A DNA stretch of 64,000 nucleotides from JAAELZ01 sp965223465 (GTDB taxonomy: Bacteria; Pseudomonadota; Gammaproteobacteria; Arenicellales; Poriferihabitantaceae), in NCBI GenBank assembly GCA_965223465.1, contig OZ245025.1, forward strand, positions 372,001 through 436,000, written 5' to 3'. This document shows, piece by piece, positions 25,512 through 34,631 of this stretch (position 1 is the stretch's first letter; the number at the start of each line of letters is the position of its first letter). The notes under the pieces are model-generated. The model made no database searches. It was given only the letters and a program-made list of their open reading frames with translations, and was not told the DNA's origin. Position numbers and translations under genes: made by a program.

Positions 25512-26492
25512 ATGAAACCACCCGTCAAAGTCGCGGTTACCGGTGCTGCTGGTAATATTTCTTATTCCCTGATTTTCCAAATTGCCGCTGGCAATATGCT
25601 GGGCCAGGATCAGCCCGTCATTTTACATTTAATCGAAATTCCACCCGCAATGGATGCACTAAAAGGGGTCGTTATGGAAATCGAAGATTGTGCTTTTCCA
25701 TTGGTGAAAGGAATTGTTGCGACAGACGATATCAATGTTGGTTTTGAAGATATTGACTACGCCATGCTAGTGGGGGCAAAGCCCCGCGGTAAAGGCATGG
25801 AGCGCAAAGATTTATTACTGGGGAATGCTGAGATATTCTCCGCACAAGGTAAAGCCTTGAACGCGGTCGCCAAGCGTGATGTTAGAGTGTTAGTCGTGGG
25901 CAATCCGGCAAATACCAATGCTTTGATTACCATGCATAATGCCCCGGATATTGCGCCTACGCAGTTTACTGCGATGATGCGCCTGGATCATCAGCGCACT
26001 TTAGCACAGTTATCGAATAAGTTAGGAACGGATCACACCAATATCCGCAATGTTGTCGTTTGGGGGAATCATTCCGCAACCCAGTATCCTGATGTATTTC
26101 ATGCCACTGCCAATGGCAGTAAAATCAGTGATAATCTGGACCAGCAATGGATCGAATCCGAACTGATTCCAACCGTTCAGCAACGTGGCGCCGCGATTAT
26201 CAATGCGCGTGGTGCGTCCAGCGCCGCCTCTGCGGCGACCGCAGCAACCCTGCACATGCACGATTGGGCCTTAAATGGTGCCACTGATGATAATTGGGTC
26301 AGCATGGGGATTAAATCTACTGGTAAATACGGTATTGACGATAATCTTATCTTTTCCTTTCCGATCATCTGCCGTGATGGTGCCTACAGCGTGGTAGAAG
26401 GGCTTGAAATCAATGATTTTTCCGCAGAACGAATTCGGCTGACCGAGCAGGAATTGATTGAAGAACGCGACGCGGTGCGCCACTTGCTTTAG
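25512..26492 (+). CDS. mdh: malate dehydrogenase (NAD)
   Basis: Interconverts malate and oxaloacetate in the TCA cycle. The 326-residue protein belongs to the cytosolic-like/betaproteobacterial MDH type: VAVTGAAGNISYSLIFQIAAG (NAD binding), GAKPRGKGMERKDLL (mobile loop Arg residues), VVGNPANTNALI, and the catalytic His in VVWGNHSATQYPD. It is monocistronic by spacing, with a palindrome upstream and a long stem-loop downstream. Confidence 0.95.
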   Translation: MKPPVKVAVTGAAGNISYSLIFQIAAGNMLGQDQPVILHLIEIPPAMDALKGVVMEIEDCAFPLVKGIVATDDINVGFEDIDYAMLVGAKPRGKGMERKDLLLGNAEIFSAQGKALNAVAKRDVRVLVVGNPANTNALITMHNAPDIAPTQFTAMMRLDHQRTLAQLSNKLGTDHTNIRNVVVWGNHSATQYPDVFHATANGSKISDNLDQQWIESELIPTVQQRGAAIINARGASSAASAATAATLHMHDWALNGATDDNWVSMGIKSTGKYGIDDNLIFSFPIICRDGAYSVVEGLEINDFSAERIRLTEQELIEERDAVRHLL

Positions 26493-26505
26493 GCTACTGC
26501 GTATG

Positions 26506-26542
26506 CATCACGAAGCCTGAACCATTAAGGCTTCGCGATGCT
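26506..26542. terminator. long stem-loop downstream of mdh
   Basis: GCATC-A-CGAAGCCT pairs with AGGCTTCG-C-GATGC, a 14-position stem with one mismatch and a 9-base loop, 13 bases after the mdh stop. No strong T-run follows, so termination may be partly rho-dependent. Confidence 0.55.
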
Positions 26543-26754
26543 CTATAATAAAGGTCGCTGTAGCTTAGTATAAAGAATACCAGGCGGAGGACAAATCATG
26601 ATAATTAGGTCTATGCTTTTCTGACCACAATTAATAGGTTGCCATACCATCGTATGAGTAAAACCAGTATCGGTGGGGTGATGGTAAATAACGAAATATT
26701 GTTGAGCTGTAGTCCCTGATCTTTTTGGTGTTACGGATTAATGGGGGATATTAC

Positions 26755-27447
26755 TCAGTCTTTTGAACGTTGCTGAAATTTGGTTTCAAGGTGGGTTTTA
26801 AATGAGTTCCGGATATGGTTTTGCGCAGCCTCGTCAGCGGCATCAGGATCTCTTTTTTTTATCGCCTCAATAATGCGGCTATGTTCTTCGTATAGTTTCT
26901 GAGGGCGTCCTCGCGGTATATACTTAACTCCCCTAAGTAGGGCCATTGAATCGGATATCGCACTGAATGCTTTAATCAAGAAGCGATTGTGTCCCGCATT
27001 ATAGATTGCATGGTGCAACTCCCAGTTAATCTGGTTGACTTCCCTCGGATTATCGGACACTGCACGACTTTGTTCAAGAATGTACTCCATAGACGAAATT
27101 TCTGTTGTGGAAGCATGTTGCGCTGCAAAACGTGCAGCGATGCCTTCCAGTTGTTGTCTTAGCGCATAAAGTTCTGCTACCTCCTGAGGGTCAAGTTCAG
27201 CCACAACCGCGCCTCGCTGAGCTTCAAAAATCAGTCGCCCTTCTGATTGCAGTCGTCGAAATGCTTCACGTACTGGAGTACGACTCACGTTGAGTGCGGT
27301 GGTGATGTCCGCCTCGCGAATTCGTTCACCAGGATGATATTTACCTTCACGAATCGCCGCTAGCACCTCGTCATACACATATTCACCCAGAGAAGGCTTT
27401 GAGTTTCGCTTACTTTCATTCTTATCTTTTTTTGGCCTAACACTCAT
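26755..27447 (-). CDS. GntR family transcriptional regulator, FCD (FadR) subgroup
   Basis: Probable ligand-responsive repressor of the divergent transporter genes. The 230-residue protein has a winged helix-turn-helix (about residues 20-85: IREADITTALNVSRTPVREAFRRLQSEGRL) and an all-helical FCD ligand domain (about 90-220), with the metal/ligand-binding pattern including NQINWELHHAIYNAGHN and H-rich C-terminal helices. FCD regulators usually bind organic acids, consistent with control of a carboxylate transporter next door. The operator candidate lies in the shared upstream region at 27533-27540. Confidence 0.9.
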   Translation of the reverse strand: MSVRPKKDKNESKRNSKPSLGEYVYDEVLAAIREGKYHPGERIREADITTALNVSRTPVREAFRRLQSEGRLIFEAQRGAVVAELDPQEVAELYALRQQLEGIAARFAAQHASTTEISSMEYILEQSRAVSDNPREVNQINWELHHAIYNAGHNRFLIKAFSAISDSMALLRGVKYIPRGRPQKLYEEHSRIIEAIKKRDPDAADEAAQNHIRNSFKTHLETKFQQRSKD

Positions 27448-27512
27448 TGCTTCTATTTAACTCTATGAATTTATGAAGAAAGTTACTTTAATTTTGCCTG
27501 GAATGCAAGGTA

Positions 27513-27542
27513 TTGACTATTATGCTCTATAATGTATACAAT
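27513..27542 (+). promoter_or_regulatory. candidate promoter with GntR-type operator before tctC-like gene
   Basis: TTGACT (27513-27518) and TATACA (27535-27540, 16-base spacer) or TACAAT (27537-27542, 18-base spacer) form a plausible sigma-70 promoter. The palindrome TGTATACA (27533-27540), containing the GTATAC core favoured by FCD regulators, overlaps the -10 region, a position suited to repression. Confidence 0.45.
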
Positions 27543-27645
27543 AAAGAACAATAAAAATCATGAATAAACAATATGCACTTACATGGACAATTAATAGTTG
27601 TTCAAGGTGTACTCACTGCACTTAAGAGAAAGAGGCCCGAATCTT

Positions 27646-28626
27646 ATGATTGACCAAATAAAAACCTTTGCGCTAATGCTAACCGTTGTTTTCACAGGTA
27701 TGCTGACACAGGCGCCCAATGTTGTGTATGCCGCTGAATTTCCAAATAAACCACTGGCTATGATCGTAGCCTACTCACCAGGAGGTGGAACAGATACTGC
27801 GGCACGAATTATCGCAAAATATGTTCAGCCGCATCTTGGTCAACGTTTGGTGATACAAAACAAGCCGGGCGCTGGAGGGCAGATTGGATTTACTGCATTG
27901 GCCGGCGCGCAAACGGACGGCTATAAAATTGGTTTCATCAATATTCCATCAATTTTGATGGTGAAAATGTTACGCGACAACGTACCATATGAGATGTCTG
28001 ATTTTGAAGCGATTGCAAATATTCAGCTTGATCCGGTTGTATTGGCTGTTAATGCTGATAGCCCTTACAAGACTTTTCAGGATTTTGTGAATGCGGTTGA
28101 GAAGTCTCCTGGGAAAATTAATGTCGGTGGTGATGGGCCTCAATCTAATAACCAGTTGCAGGTGGTAGTCGTAGAAGACAAATTGAACCTTGACGTGAAT
28201 TTTGTATCTTTTAATGGTTCTGGCCCAGCGATCACTGCAACGCTTGGTAATCAGGTGGAGGCATCTGTGCCTTCTGCAAGTTCTGCTACCAGTCATATTA
28301 AAAATGGTCGTCTCAGGGCTTTAGCCGTTTTCGCTGGTAATCGTTACCATTATTTGCCTGATGTTCCTACTATCAAGGAAGCTACCGGCGTTGATGTTCC
28401 GAGTATTGGCGCTTCAATGCGCGGTGTCGCTGTTCCAAAAGGTTTGGCACCAGAGCGCAAAAAGATCATTCAGGATGCATTTGCAAGGGTTATGCAAGAC
28501 CCTGAGTTTATTGCACATGCAGATAAATCGGGTTTGCCGCTACATTATATGAACGCTGAGGATTTTAATGCATATCTGCAATCTGCAGCAGGTTCTATTG
28601 AGGCTTATATACCACTGCTGAAGTAA
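27646..28626 (+). CDS. tripartite tricarboxylate transporter substrate-binding protein (TctC/Bug family)
   Basis: Periplasmic receptor that delivers a carboxylate or similar solute to TctA/TctB. From the ATG at 27646 the 326-residue protein has a signal peptide ending near VYA-AEF and the family motif FPNKPLAMIVAYSPGGGTDTAARI. LVIQNKPGAGGQIGFTALA and a typical C-terminal lobe follow. The ATG is preferred over an upstream TTG at 27598 because it gives a proper signal peptide and has AGAGG upstream. Ligand cannot be inferred from sequence alone. Confidence 0.92.
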   Translation: MIDQIKTFALMLTVVFTGMLTQAPNVVYAAEFPNKPLAMIVAYSPGGGTDTAARIIAKYVQPHLGQRLVIQNKPGAGGQIGFTALAGAQTDGYKIGFINIPSILMVKMLRDNVPYEMSDFEAIANIQLDPVVLAVNADSPYKTFQDFVNAVEKSPGKINVGGDGPQSNNQLQVVVVEDKLNLDVNFVSFNGSGPAITATLGNQVEASVPSASSATSHIKNGRLRALAVFAGNRYHYLPDVPTIKEATGVDVPSIGASMRGVAVPKGLAPERKKIIQDAFARVMQDPEFIAHADKSGLPLHYMNAEDFNAYLQSAAGSIEAYIPLLK

Positions 28627-28669
28627 TTTATCTCGACCCAAGTTTTAAAGCAGACTAAGCACCAATATT

Positions 28670-29122
28670 ATGCAGCCCGATGCTATGGATCGTGTATTTT
28701 CGGTATTTGTTATCGTTTTGTCGCTTGTCTGTGGTGCTATGGCACTTAGATATTCCTACGAATCATCCTATTTTCCGCGCATCCTTTGTGTTTTCCTTGC
28801 CTGTGTGGCTTTATCATTGTTTTTACGTTTAAGAGCAACCAGGATGAATGATTACACTGCACCAAGGGATGAACAAGTACCCAGCGAGCAGGTTAAAGGG
28901 GGAGTGATTGTTTTTACTGCTATTGCCGCATATCTAGTGGCGATTAAGCTGGTGAATTATGAAGTGTCGACAGTTTTATTTACTGCCGGGTTTATTTGGT
29001 TACTCGGTTACCGCAATGTTGTGGTGATAGCACTGGTAAGCACGGGCCTTACGGCATTGCTATATGGCATTTTCTTTGAGTTTTTAGCGGTAACACGTCC
29101 AGATAGTCAGTTTTTGCAATAA
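28670..29122 (+). CDS. tripartite tricarboxylate transporter small membrane subunit (TctB)
   Basis: Small integral membrane component with four predicted helices in 150 residues: about 10-28, 38-53, 80-100 and 105-140. Sequence conservation is low in this family; identification rests on size, topology, the ESSYFPRILCVFLACVALSLFL segment, and position between the tctC-like and tctA-like genes (10 bases before tctA). Confidence 0.88.
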   Translation: MQPDAMDRVFSVFVIVLSLVCGAMALRYSYESSYFPRILCVFLACVALSLFLRLRATRMNDYTAPRDEQVPSEQVKGGVIVFTAIAAYLVAIKLVNYEVSTVLFTAGFIWLLGYRNVVVIALVSTGLTALLYGIFFEFLAVTRPDSQFLQ

Positions 29123-29132
29123 CGATCAGAAA

Positions 29133-30638
29133 ATGATTGAGAATCTTTTATTAGGCTTGTCTGCGTTAAATAATATCACTATGCTTGCTGCCATTGCTGC
29201 GGGAGTGTTAAGTGGGGTAATGATAGGTATACTACCAGGGCTGACCAGCACCATGGGTATTGCACTATTGATACCTGTCACATTTTCAATGCCACCACAA
29301 GTTGGGTTAGCAATGCTTGGTGGAATATATTTAGCCTCCACTTATAGCGGTGCGATTAGTGCTATTTTATTGAATATTCCTGGCACACCTGCCGCTGTTG
29401 CCACTTTGCTTGATGGACACCCGATGTCACTCAAAGGAGAATCTACGCGTGCCCTAGCTCTAGCTACGTTTGGATCTTGTGCTGGGGGCTTGTTAAGCGT
29501 TATCGCATTGCTATTTATTGCGCCGCTATTGGCTGAGTTTTCCTTGCGTTTTGGATCACCCGAATACTTTTTATTGGCGGTGTTCGGTATTACGGTGATC
29601 GCTTCGCTTTCTGCCGGAGCTATGGAAAAGGGGCTGATTGCAGGTGCCATTGGTTTATTACTTAGCACCATAGGTAACCATCCTTTGACCGGAGAAATGC
29701 GGTTCACCCTAGGCTTGCCTTCTCTTTATGATGGTATTCCATTAGTGGTTTCCCTGATAGGGCTGTACTCCATTCCGGAAGTTATTGACATGATCGCGCG
29801 CCGCAAACGCAACAAACGACCTACTTTTAATGTAAGCAGTGGTAATCCCTTTGCTTTTTTCCCAGATATGCTTACACAAAAATGGAATGTTCTGCGTTCC
29901 AGTTTTATTGGCATCATCGTTGGTATCATTCCCGGTGTAGGATGTAGTGTGGGTGGTTTTTTATCTTATGATGCAGCAAAACGGGCCTCAAAAACACCAG
30001 ATCAGTTTGGTAAAGGATCAATCGAAGGTGTAATCGCATGTGAAACATCCAATAATGCTGTTACAGGAGGGACGCTCATCCCGCTCTTGACGCTGGGTAT
30101 TCCCGGTAATCCGGTGACCGCAGTATTACTGGGTGGGATTATGATCCATGGTCTGCGTCCGGGGGCGGATCTATTCACTCTTAATGCGGAAATTACCTAC
30201 GGCTTTATCCTAAGCTTGTTTATTGCCAATCTGCTATTTGTACCTATTGGGCTGTTAGTTGCTAGGTATTGTGTCCGGGTCATTCAAATTCCACGTTCAA
30301 TTTTGGCGCCTTGCATATTGTCATTGGCTGTCATTGGTGCCTACTCAATTCGTGGGTCGCTTGATGATGTGGCAATCATGATGTTTGTAGGTGCTGTTGG
30401 ATTTGTTTTACAGTTATTTAATGTGCCAAGAGCACCCTTGGTGTTGGGGTTAGTGCTTGGTACGCTCGCAGAAGGGGAGTTGGCACGTTCTCTGGCTTTG
30501 GTTCATGGAGATGTAGCAGCCTTTTTTGTCCAGTTGGTGACGCGTCCGATTTCTCTCATTCTATTATTTTTATGTTTTTATGCCCTTTATCAGGGAATCG
30601 TTCAGCACAAGAATAACACTAAAATTCTTGATGACTAA
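29133..30638 (+). CDS. tripartite tricarboxylate transporter large membrane subunit (TctA)
   Basis: Channel-forming subunit of the sodium- or proton-coupled carboxylate importer. The 501-residue protein has about 12 membrane segments and the TctA signatures GVMIGILPGLTSTMGIALLIPVTF and STYSGAISAILLNIPGTPAAVATLLDGHP. The second half repeats the pattern with GIIPGVGCSVGGFLSYDAAKR and LTLGIPGNPVTAVLLGGI. Together with the preceding two genes it forms a complete transporter. Confidence 0.95.
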   Translation: MIENLLLGLSALNNITMLAAIAAGVLSGVMIGILPGLTSTMGIALLIPVTFSMPPQVGLAMLGGIYLASTYSGAISAILLNIPGTPAAVATLLDGHPMSLKGESTRALALATFGSCAGGLLSVIALLFIAPLLAEFSLRFGSPEYFLLAVFGITVIASLSAGAMEKGLIAGAIGLLLSTIGNHPLTGEMRFTLGLPSLYDGIPLVVSLIGLYSIPEVIDMIARRKRNKRPTFNVSSGNPFAFFPDMLTQKWNVLRSSFIGIIVGIIPGVGCSVGGFLSYDAAKRASKTPDQFGKGSIEGVIACETSNNAVTGGTLIPLLTLGIPGNPVTAVLLGGIMIHGLRPGADLFTLNAEITYGFILSLFIANLLFVPIGLLVARYCVRVIQIPRSILAPCILSLAVIGAYSIRGSLDDVAIMMFVGAVGFVLQLFNVPRAPLVLGLVLGTLAEGELARSLALVHGDVAAFFVQLVTRPISLILLFLCFYALYQGIVQHKNNTKILDD

Positions 30639-30666
30639 ATCTATTTTGAATACAGTGAGGAACCCC

Positions 30667-31062
30667 ATGAAAGCTCTTTCAATAAAGTTAACCCTAACTC
30701 CAATCCTAACCATTGCTCTGTTGCTGGGTGCATGCGTATCAATTCAGCAGGCAATGCCAGATATTACCGCTGCAAGTAGCGCAACACTGGATAACGAAGG
30801 AACCCTGGAGTTGAGAGGGAGTGGCTTCGCGCCTGACAGTGAAGTAGTATTGTTGTTTACATCCGCAGATGGAGTAGAGAGTGATATTGGCTATGCTCTT
30901 GAACCTGCTCCTATGGCCGACGCAGATGGTAACTGGATCACTACATGGTCATACGGTCGATTTGTAAAGAAAAAGCTGGTGACTGAAGGCATCTATAGCC
31001 TGGTTGCTACCGACGTTGATTTTGTACCGCTTGCAACCGAACAAATCACTTTCGCAAAATAA
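30667..31062 (+). CDS. small lipoprotein of unknown function
   Basis: 131-residue predicted lipoprotein: basic N-terminus, hydrophobic core, lipobox LLGAC near residue 23. The mature part (IQQAMPDITAASSATLDNEGTLELRGSGFAPDSEV) looks like an Ig-like or IPT/TIG-type beta domain. It starts at ATG 30667 with GAGG 7-10 bases upstream; the longer frame from 30580 lies in tctA. It is 28 bases after tctA and probably in the same transcript. Not recognised as a named family. Confidence 0.75.
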   Translation: MKALSIKLTLTPILTIALLLGACVSIQQAMPDITAASSATLDNEGTLELRGSGFAPDSEVVLLFTSADGVESDIGYALEPAPMADADGNWITTWSYGRFVKKKLVTEGIYSLVATDVDFVPLATEQITFAK

Positions 31063-31139
31063 AATCTGAGTAGATAACGTGTTCACCTATTTAAGGGGTG
31101 CATGCTTTGATTGAAGACACAAATCAATAAAACAACGCT

Positions 31140-32438
31140 GTGCCTAACCAAACTAAAAACCAGTATTGCCCAATTCGTAGAGTGGGTTCCGGTGATTTAC
31201 ATCATTTTTTTGGTTACTATAATAAAAACGTTTGGGATAAATCAGGGCGATATTTCTTATCAAATCGTGTTCCGGTTATAACTCAGGATTTAACCGGTAA
31301 AGAATATGCAGAAGTTGGTTATTTTGATCTGGAGGATAGTGATAAGTATTACTCTGTTGGGCGTACTTCAACGTGGAATTGGCAAATGGGTTGTCAACTT
31401 CAATGGCTGGAGGCAGACGAGCAACGACAGATTATATATAACAGCAGATCTATCCAGGGTGAAGGCACAATTTACCCTGACTTTTGCTCAACTATATATA
31501 ATGTTGAAACGGGTGTAGAAAGAAAGTTGCCACTACCGATATATGTGGTAGCCCCGAACAGCCAGTATGCTTTGTGTGTTAACTATTCGCGTTTGCAAGT
31601 AACGCATCCTACAATCGGTTATCACGCTACTTTTAAGGAGCCTGAGCTGGCTTTGGCGCCCGATGATGATGGTATCTACTTTATGGATATTAGCACCGGC
31701 GAACATAAGTTGATTATCAGCTTGCGGGCGTTATGTAACTTTCAATCTGTGGCCTCAATGGATAGAGCCATCCATTGGGTGACGCATCTGGAGATTAACC
31801 CGGCATCATCTCGATTTTTGTTTATACATCGCTGGACAGAGCGTGTAGAAGACGAATTTTGTTTTTTGCATCGTTTATTTACGATGAATCCGGATGGAAC
31901 TGATCTACGTCTGTTGGAGTGTAGTGATCATCCTGTTCCACAATTGATGGAAGATAGCAAAAACAATGTATCAGGGACATTTGATTACGAGAAATCAGAA
32001 TACCAGATTTCTCATCCGGTATGGAAAGATAATGATTCGTTAATTGTGTGGGGGCCTCATGCGGGACGTATACATTATCATCTTTATGATGAGCAAACTA
32101 ATAGAGTGGAGGTTATTGGGAAAGGTAGTCTGACGGAAAATGGGCATATGACTTATTCAGGTGATGGTCGCTGGATCTTGTCTGACACTTATCCGGATAA
32201 AACAAGTAATGAGCGATTACTAATTTTGTATGATACCGTAAATAACCAGCGGTATAACATTGGCAGCTTTTATGCAGATCCAGAGCTTGGTAAAGAAAAC
32301 CGCTGTGATTTGCACCCAAGATGGCATCATAATGGCACGGAGGTGTGTATTGATTCTGTCCATGAAAATATGCGACAACGCTATATTGTTGATGTTTCTG
32401 CAATAGTAAATGTAGCCTTGCCGACGCAAATAGCGTGA
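31140..32438 (+). CDS. beta-propeller protein, oligogalacturonate lyase-like
   Basis: 432-residue cytoplasmic protein (no signal peptide). It has repeated blade-like segments of the WD40/TolB kind such as HHFFGYYNKNVWDKSGRYFL, ASMDRAIHWVTHLEINPASSRFLFIHR, and HMTYSGDGRWILSDTYPD. The pattern of His residues (HFFGYYNK, HLEINP, HPVWK, HPRWHHNG) resembles the metal-binding seven-bladed propeller of family PL22 oligogalacturonate lyases, but identity of the substrate is uncertain. It starts at GTG without a clear ribosome-binding site, 77 bases after the lipoprotein. Possibly it processes the compound imported by the Tct system. Confidence 0.7.
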   Translation: MPNQTKNQYCPIRRVGSGDLHHFFGYYNKNVWDKSGRYFLSNRVPVITQDLTGKEYAEVGYFDLEDSDKYYSVGRTSTWNWQMGCQLQWLEADEQRQIIYNSRSIQGEGTIYPDFCSTIYNVETGVERKLPLPIYVVAPNSQYALCVNYSRLQVTHPTIGYHATFKEPELALAPDDDGIYFMDISTGEHKLIISLRALCNFQSVASMDRAIHWVTHLEINPASSRFLFIHRWTERVEDEFCFLHRLFTMNPDGTDLRLLECSDHPVPQLMEDSKNNVSGTFDYEKSEYQISHPVWKDNDSLIVWGPHAGRIHYHLYDEQTNRVEVIGKGSLTENGHMTYSGDGRWILSDTYPDKTSNERLLILYDTVNNQRYNIGSFYADPELGKENRCDLHPRWHHNGTEVCIDSVHENMRQRYIVDVSAIVNVALPTQIA

Positions 32439-32766
32439 GACCTTTACACCAGGTGAATTGCCCCGTTATTATAGACAACTCCGAGATTTCACTTAAATCA
32501 GCGAGTTGTTTTGCAACAGTATTAATTTTGTCTCTTACGATATGCAGTAGGATTATTGCAGTAACCATATATTGACTCCGGAACTAGAACAGATTTCTCT
32601 CAGGTATAACGTCTCGCGAGGCTAATGCGTTAACTCGGTTTACTAGTTGGATGTTGATATAAAAGATTTTCTTTAAATTTTATAAACGGCTAAAATCAGG
32701 GCTAGTTGTTGAATTTCATGTACGCATCTCGCTAATTGCTAGAGTGTTAGGTTTTATTAGCAAACG
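32439..32766. other. AT-rich intergenic stretch without genes
   Basis: 328 bases between the convergent propeller gene and panB. AT-rich, no credible ORF, tRNA or strong terminator seen. It marks the right border of the transporter-propeller module. Confidence 0.5.
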
Positions 32767-33582
32767 CTAAATATATATATGCTCCTTACCAGGGAAACGC
32801 TGTTGTTTCACATCATCTACATAAGCCGCGATGGCACCTACAACGCCGTCAGGGTTGCCTTGTAAGAAATTTTTAACAAATTTGGCGGGTCGACCAGGAT
32901 ACAAACCAAGTAGGTCATGCCATACCAGAATCTGCCCGTCCGTATCAGTCCCCGCGCCAATACCAATGACGGGAATATCGAGCGTTTCGCTCACGCGCTT
33001 TCCAAGCGTTTGTGGTACGCATTCGAGCAATAAGACATTAGCGCCAGCATCTTGTAGTAATAAGGCTTCGTCAATGATTTTCTGCGCATCGTCCGGGTCT
33101 CTTCCCTGGACACGATATCCTCCCAGATGATTAACCGATTGCGGTGTTAAGCCCATATGCGCGCAAACCGGGATACCATGTTGGGTCAGTAGTCGAGTTG
33201 ATTCGGCCAACCAAGCGCCGCCTTCAAGTTTGACGATATGCGCACCTTCACGCATTAACGTCGCTGCGCTCTCAAGGGTTTGCATTTCGGCATAATAGCT
33301 CATAAAGGGTAGGTCGGCCATGAGTAGACAATGTTGTGAGCCCCGTTTGCTACATTTTACGTGATATGCCATATCTTCGATGGAAACGGGTAGGCTACTG
33401 TCATGCCCCTGAATGACCATGCCTAACGAATCACCCACTAAAATGACCTCTACACCCGCAGAAGCGCAAGCATGTGCGCTACAGTAATCATATGCTGTGA
33501 GACAGGCGAATTTCTCACCATCTTGTTTCATCTTCTGTAAGGTATTGATCGTGATAGATTTTTTTGTGTTTTGCGTAGACAT
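32767..33582 (-). CDS. panB: 3-methyl-2-oxobutanoate hydroxymethyltransferase
   Basis: Transfers a hydroxymethyl group from methylenetetrahydrofolate to ketoisovalerate, giving ketopantoate for pantothenate and CoA. The 271-residue protein has KMKQDGEKFACLTAYDYCSAHACA, VGDSLGMVIQGHDSSLPV (metal-binding Asp), the KLEGG motif and VPVIGIGAGTDTDGQILV-type C-terminal residues with the catalytic Glu in LLECVP. panC is not adjacent in the window. Confidence 0.95.
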   Translation of the reverse strand: MSTQNTKKSITINTLQKMKQDGEKFACLTAYDYCSAHACASAGVEVILVGDSLGMVIQGHDSSLPVSIEDMAYHVKCSKRGSQHCLLMADLPFMSYYAEMQTLESAATLMREGAHIVKLEGGAWLAESTRLLTQHGIPVCAHMGLTPQSVNHLGGYRVQGRDPDDAQKIIDEALLLQDAGANVLLLECVPQTLGKRVSETLDIPVIGIGAGTDTDGQILVWHDLLGLYPGRPAKFVKNFLQGNPDGVVGAIAAYVDDVKQQRFPGKEHIYI

Positions 33583-33710
33583 GTTCGATCTCCGAGGGAT
33601 GAGGTGCTTATGATACGGCTATTTGGCAGAAAATAAACGAAAAGCGGTTTGATTCTTGGCAATTTTTACCGTTAAATTAAGCTTTCCCACACAAATTTGA
33701 AGGATACATC

Positions 33711-34631
33711 ATGGATTTACTGATACCCATTCTGGTGGTGCTTGGTCTGGTCATCGTCGTTTCGGGGGCCAAGATAATCCCCCAGGGGCAGGAATATACG
33801 GTCGAACGGCTCGGTCGTTATACCCAAACCTTGAAACCCGGGTTTCGCTTTATTGTACCGGTCATTGATCGCGTCGGGGCTAAATTGAATATGATGGAGC
33901 AGGTTAGTGACGTGCCCTCGCAGGAAATTATTACCCGTGATAACGCGATGGTCCAAGTCGATGGAGTGGTTTTCTTTCAGATAGTTGATGCAGCTAAGGC
34001 TGCGTATGAAGTGACCAACCTGGATCGCGCTATATTGAATATCACCATGACCAACATCCGAACCGTAATGGGCTCGATGGATTTGGATGAATTATTGTCG
34101 CAGCGTGAACGAATCAACGCTGACCTGCTCGCGGTGGTGGATGAGGCGGCTCAAAACTGGGGGGTTAAAATCACCCGAATAGAGATTAAGGACATTACGC
34201 CACCCCAAGATTTGGTGGATTCGATGGCGCGTCAGATGAAGGCGGAGCGAGATAAGCGTGCTACCGTGTTAGAAGCGTCGGGCGAACGCGAAGCAGAAAT
34301 TTTGCGTGCGCAAGGTTTAAAGCAAGCGCAAATTTTAGAGGCGGAGGGTGAAAGAGAAGCGGCTTTTCGCGAGGCAGAAGCACGTGAGCGTTTGGCCGAA
34401 GCCGAAGCAACGGCAACCAAAATGGTATCCGATGCGATCGCTGCAGGCGATGTTAACGCGATAAACTATTTTATCGCCCAAAAATATACCGAAGCGCTAA
34501 AAGAAATTGGAACTGCGGAAAATCAAAAGTTAGTGATGCTGCCGATGGAGGCGACTAGCTTGATTGGCTCATTGGCAGGCATTACCGAAGTTGCTAAAGG
34601 CATAAAGGAAGGTAAACAGGAGGCATCCTGA
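33711..34631 (+). CDS. SPFH/stomatin-like membrane protein (QmcA type)
   Basis: Inner-membrane scaffold protein of the band-7 family forming large oligomers linked to membrane microdomains and FtsH or protease control. The 306-residue protein has an N-terminal hydrophobic anchor (residues 2-22), a band-7 domain (about 25-190: GQEYTVERLGRYTQTLKPGFRFIVP), and an alanine/glutamate-rich coiled coil (about 190-250). Its stop overlaps the ATG of the NfeD gene by one base, the widespread stomatin-NfeD pair. Confidence 0.92.
   Translation: MDLLIPILVVLGLVIVVSGAKIIPQGQEYTVERLGRYTQTLKPGFRFIVPVIDRVGAKLNMMEQVSDVPSQEIITRDNAMVQVDGVVFFQIVDAAKAAYEVTNLDRAILNITMTNIRTVMGSMDLDELLSQRERINADLLAVVDEAAQNWGVKITRIEIKDITPPQDLVDSMARQMKAERDKRATVLEASGEREAEILRAQGLKQAQILEAEGEREAAFREAEARERLAEAEATATKMVSDAIAAGDVNAINYFIAQKYTEALKEIGTAENQKLVMLPMEATSLIGSLAGITEVAKGIKEGKQEAS

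Noticed and set aside
26598..26624. GGAGG followed by a short ATG frame after mdh
   Set aside because: The frame ends after eight codons; too short to support as a gene.
27513..27533. TTGACT with TATAAT at 27528 as promoter
   Set aside because: The spacer would be only 9 bases; the alternative -10 at 27535-27542 gives 16-18 bases.
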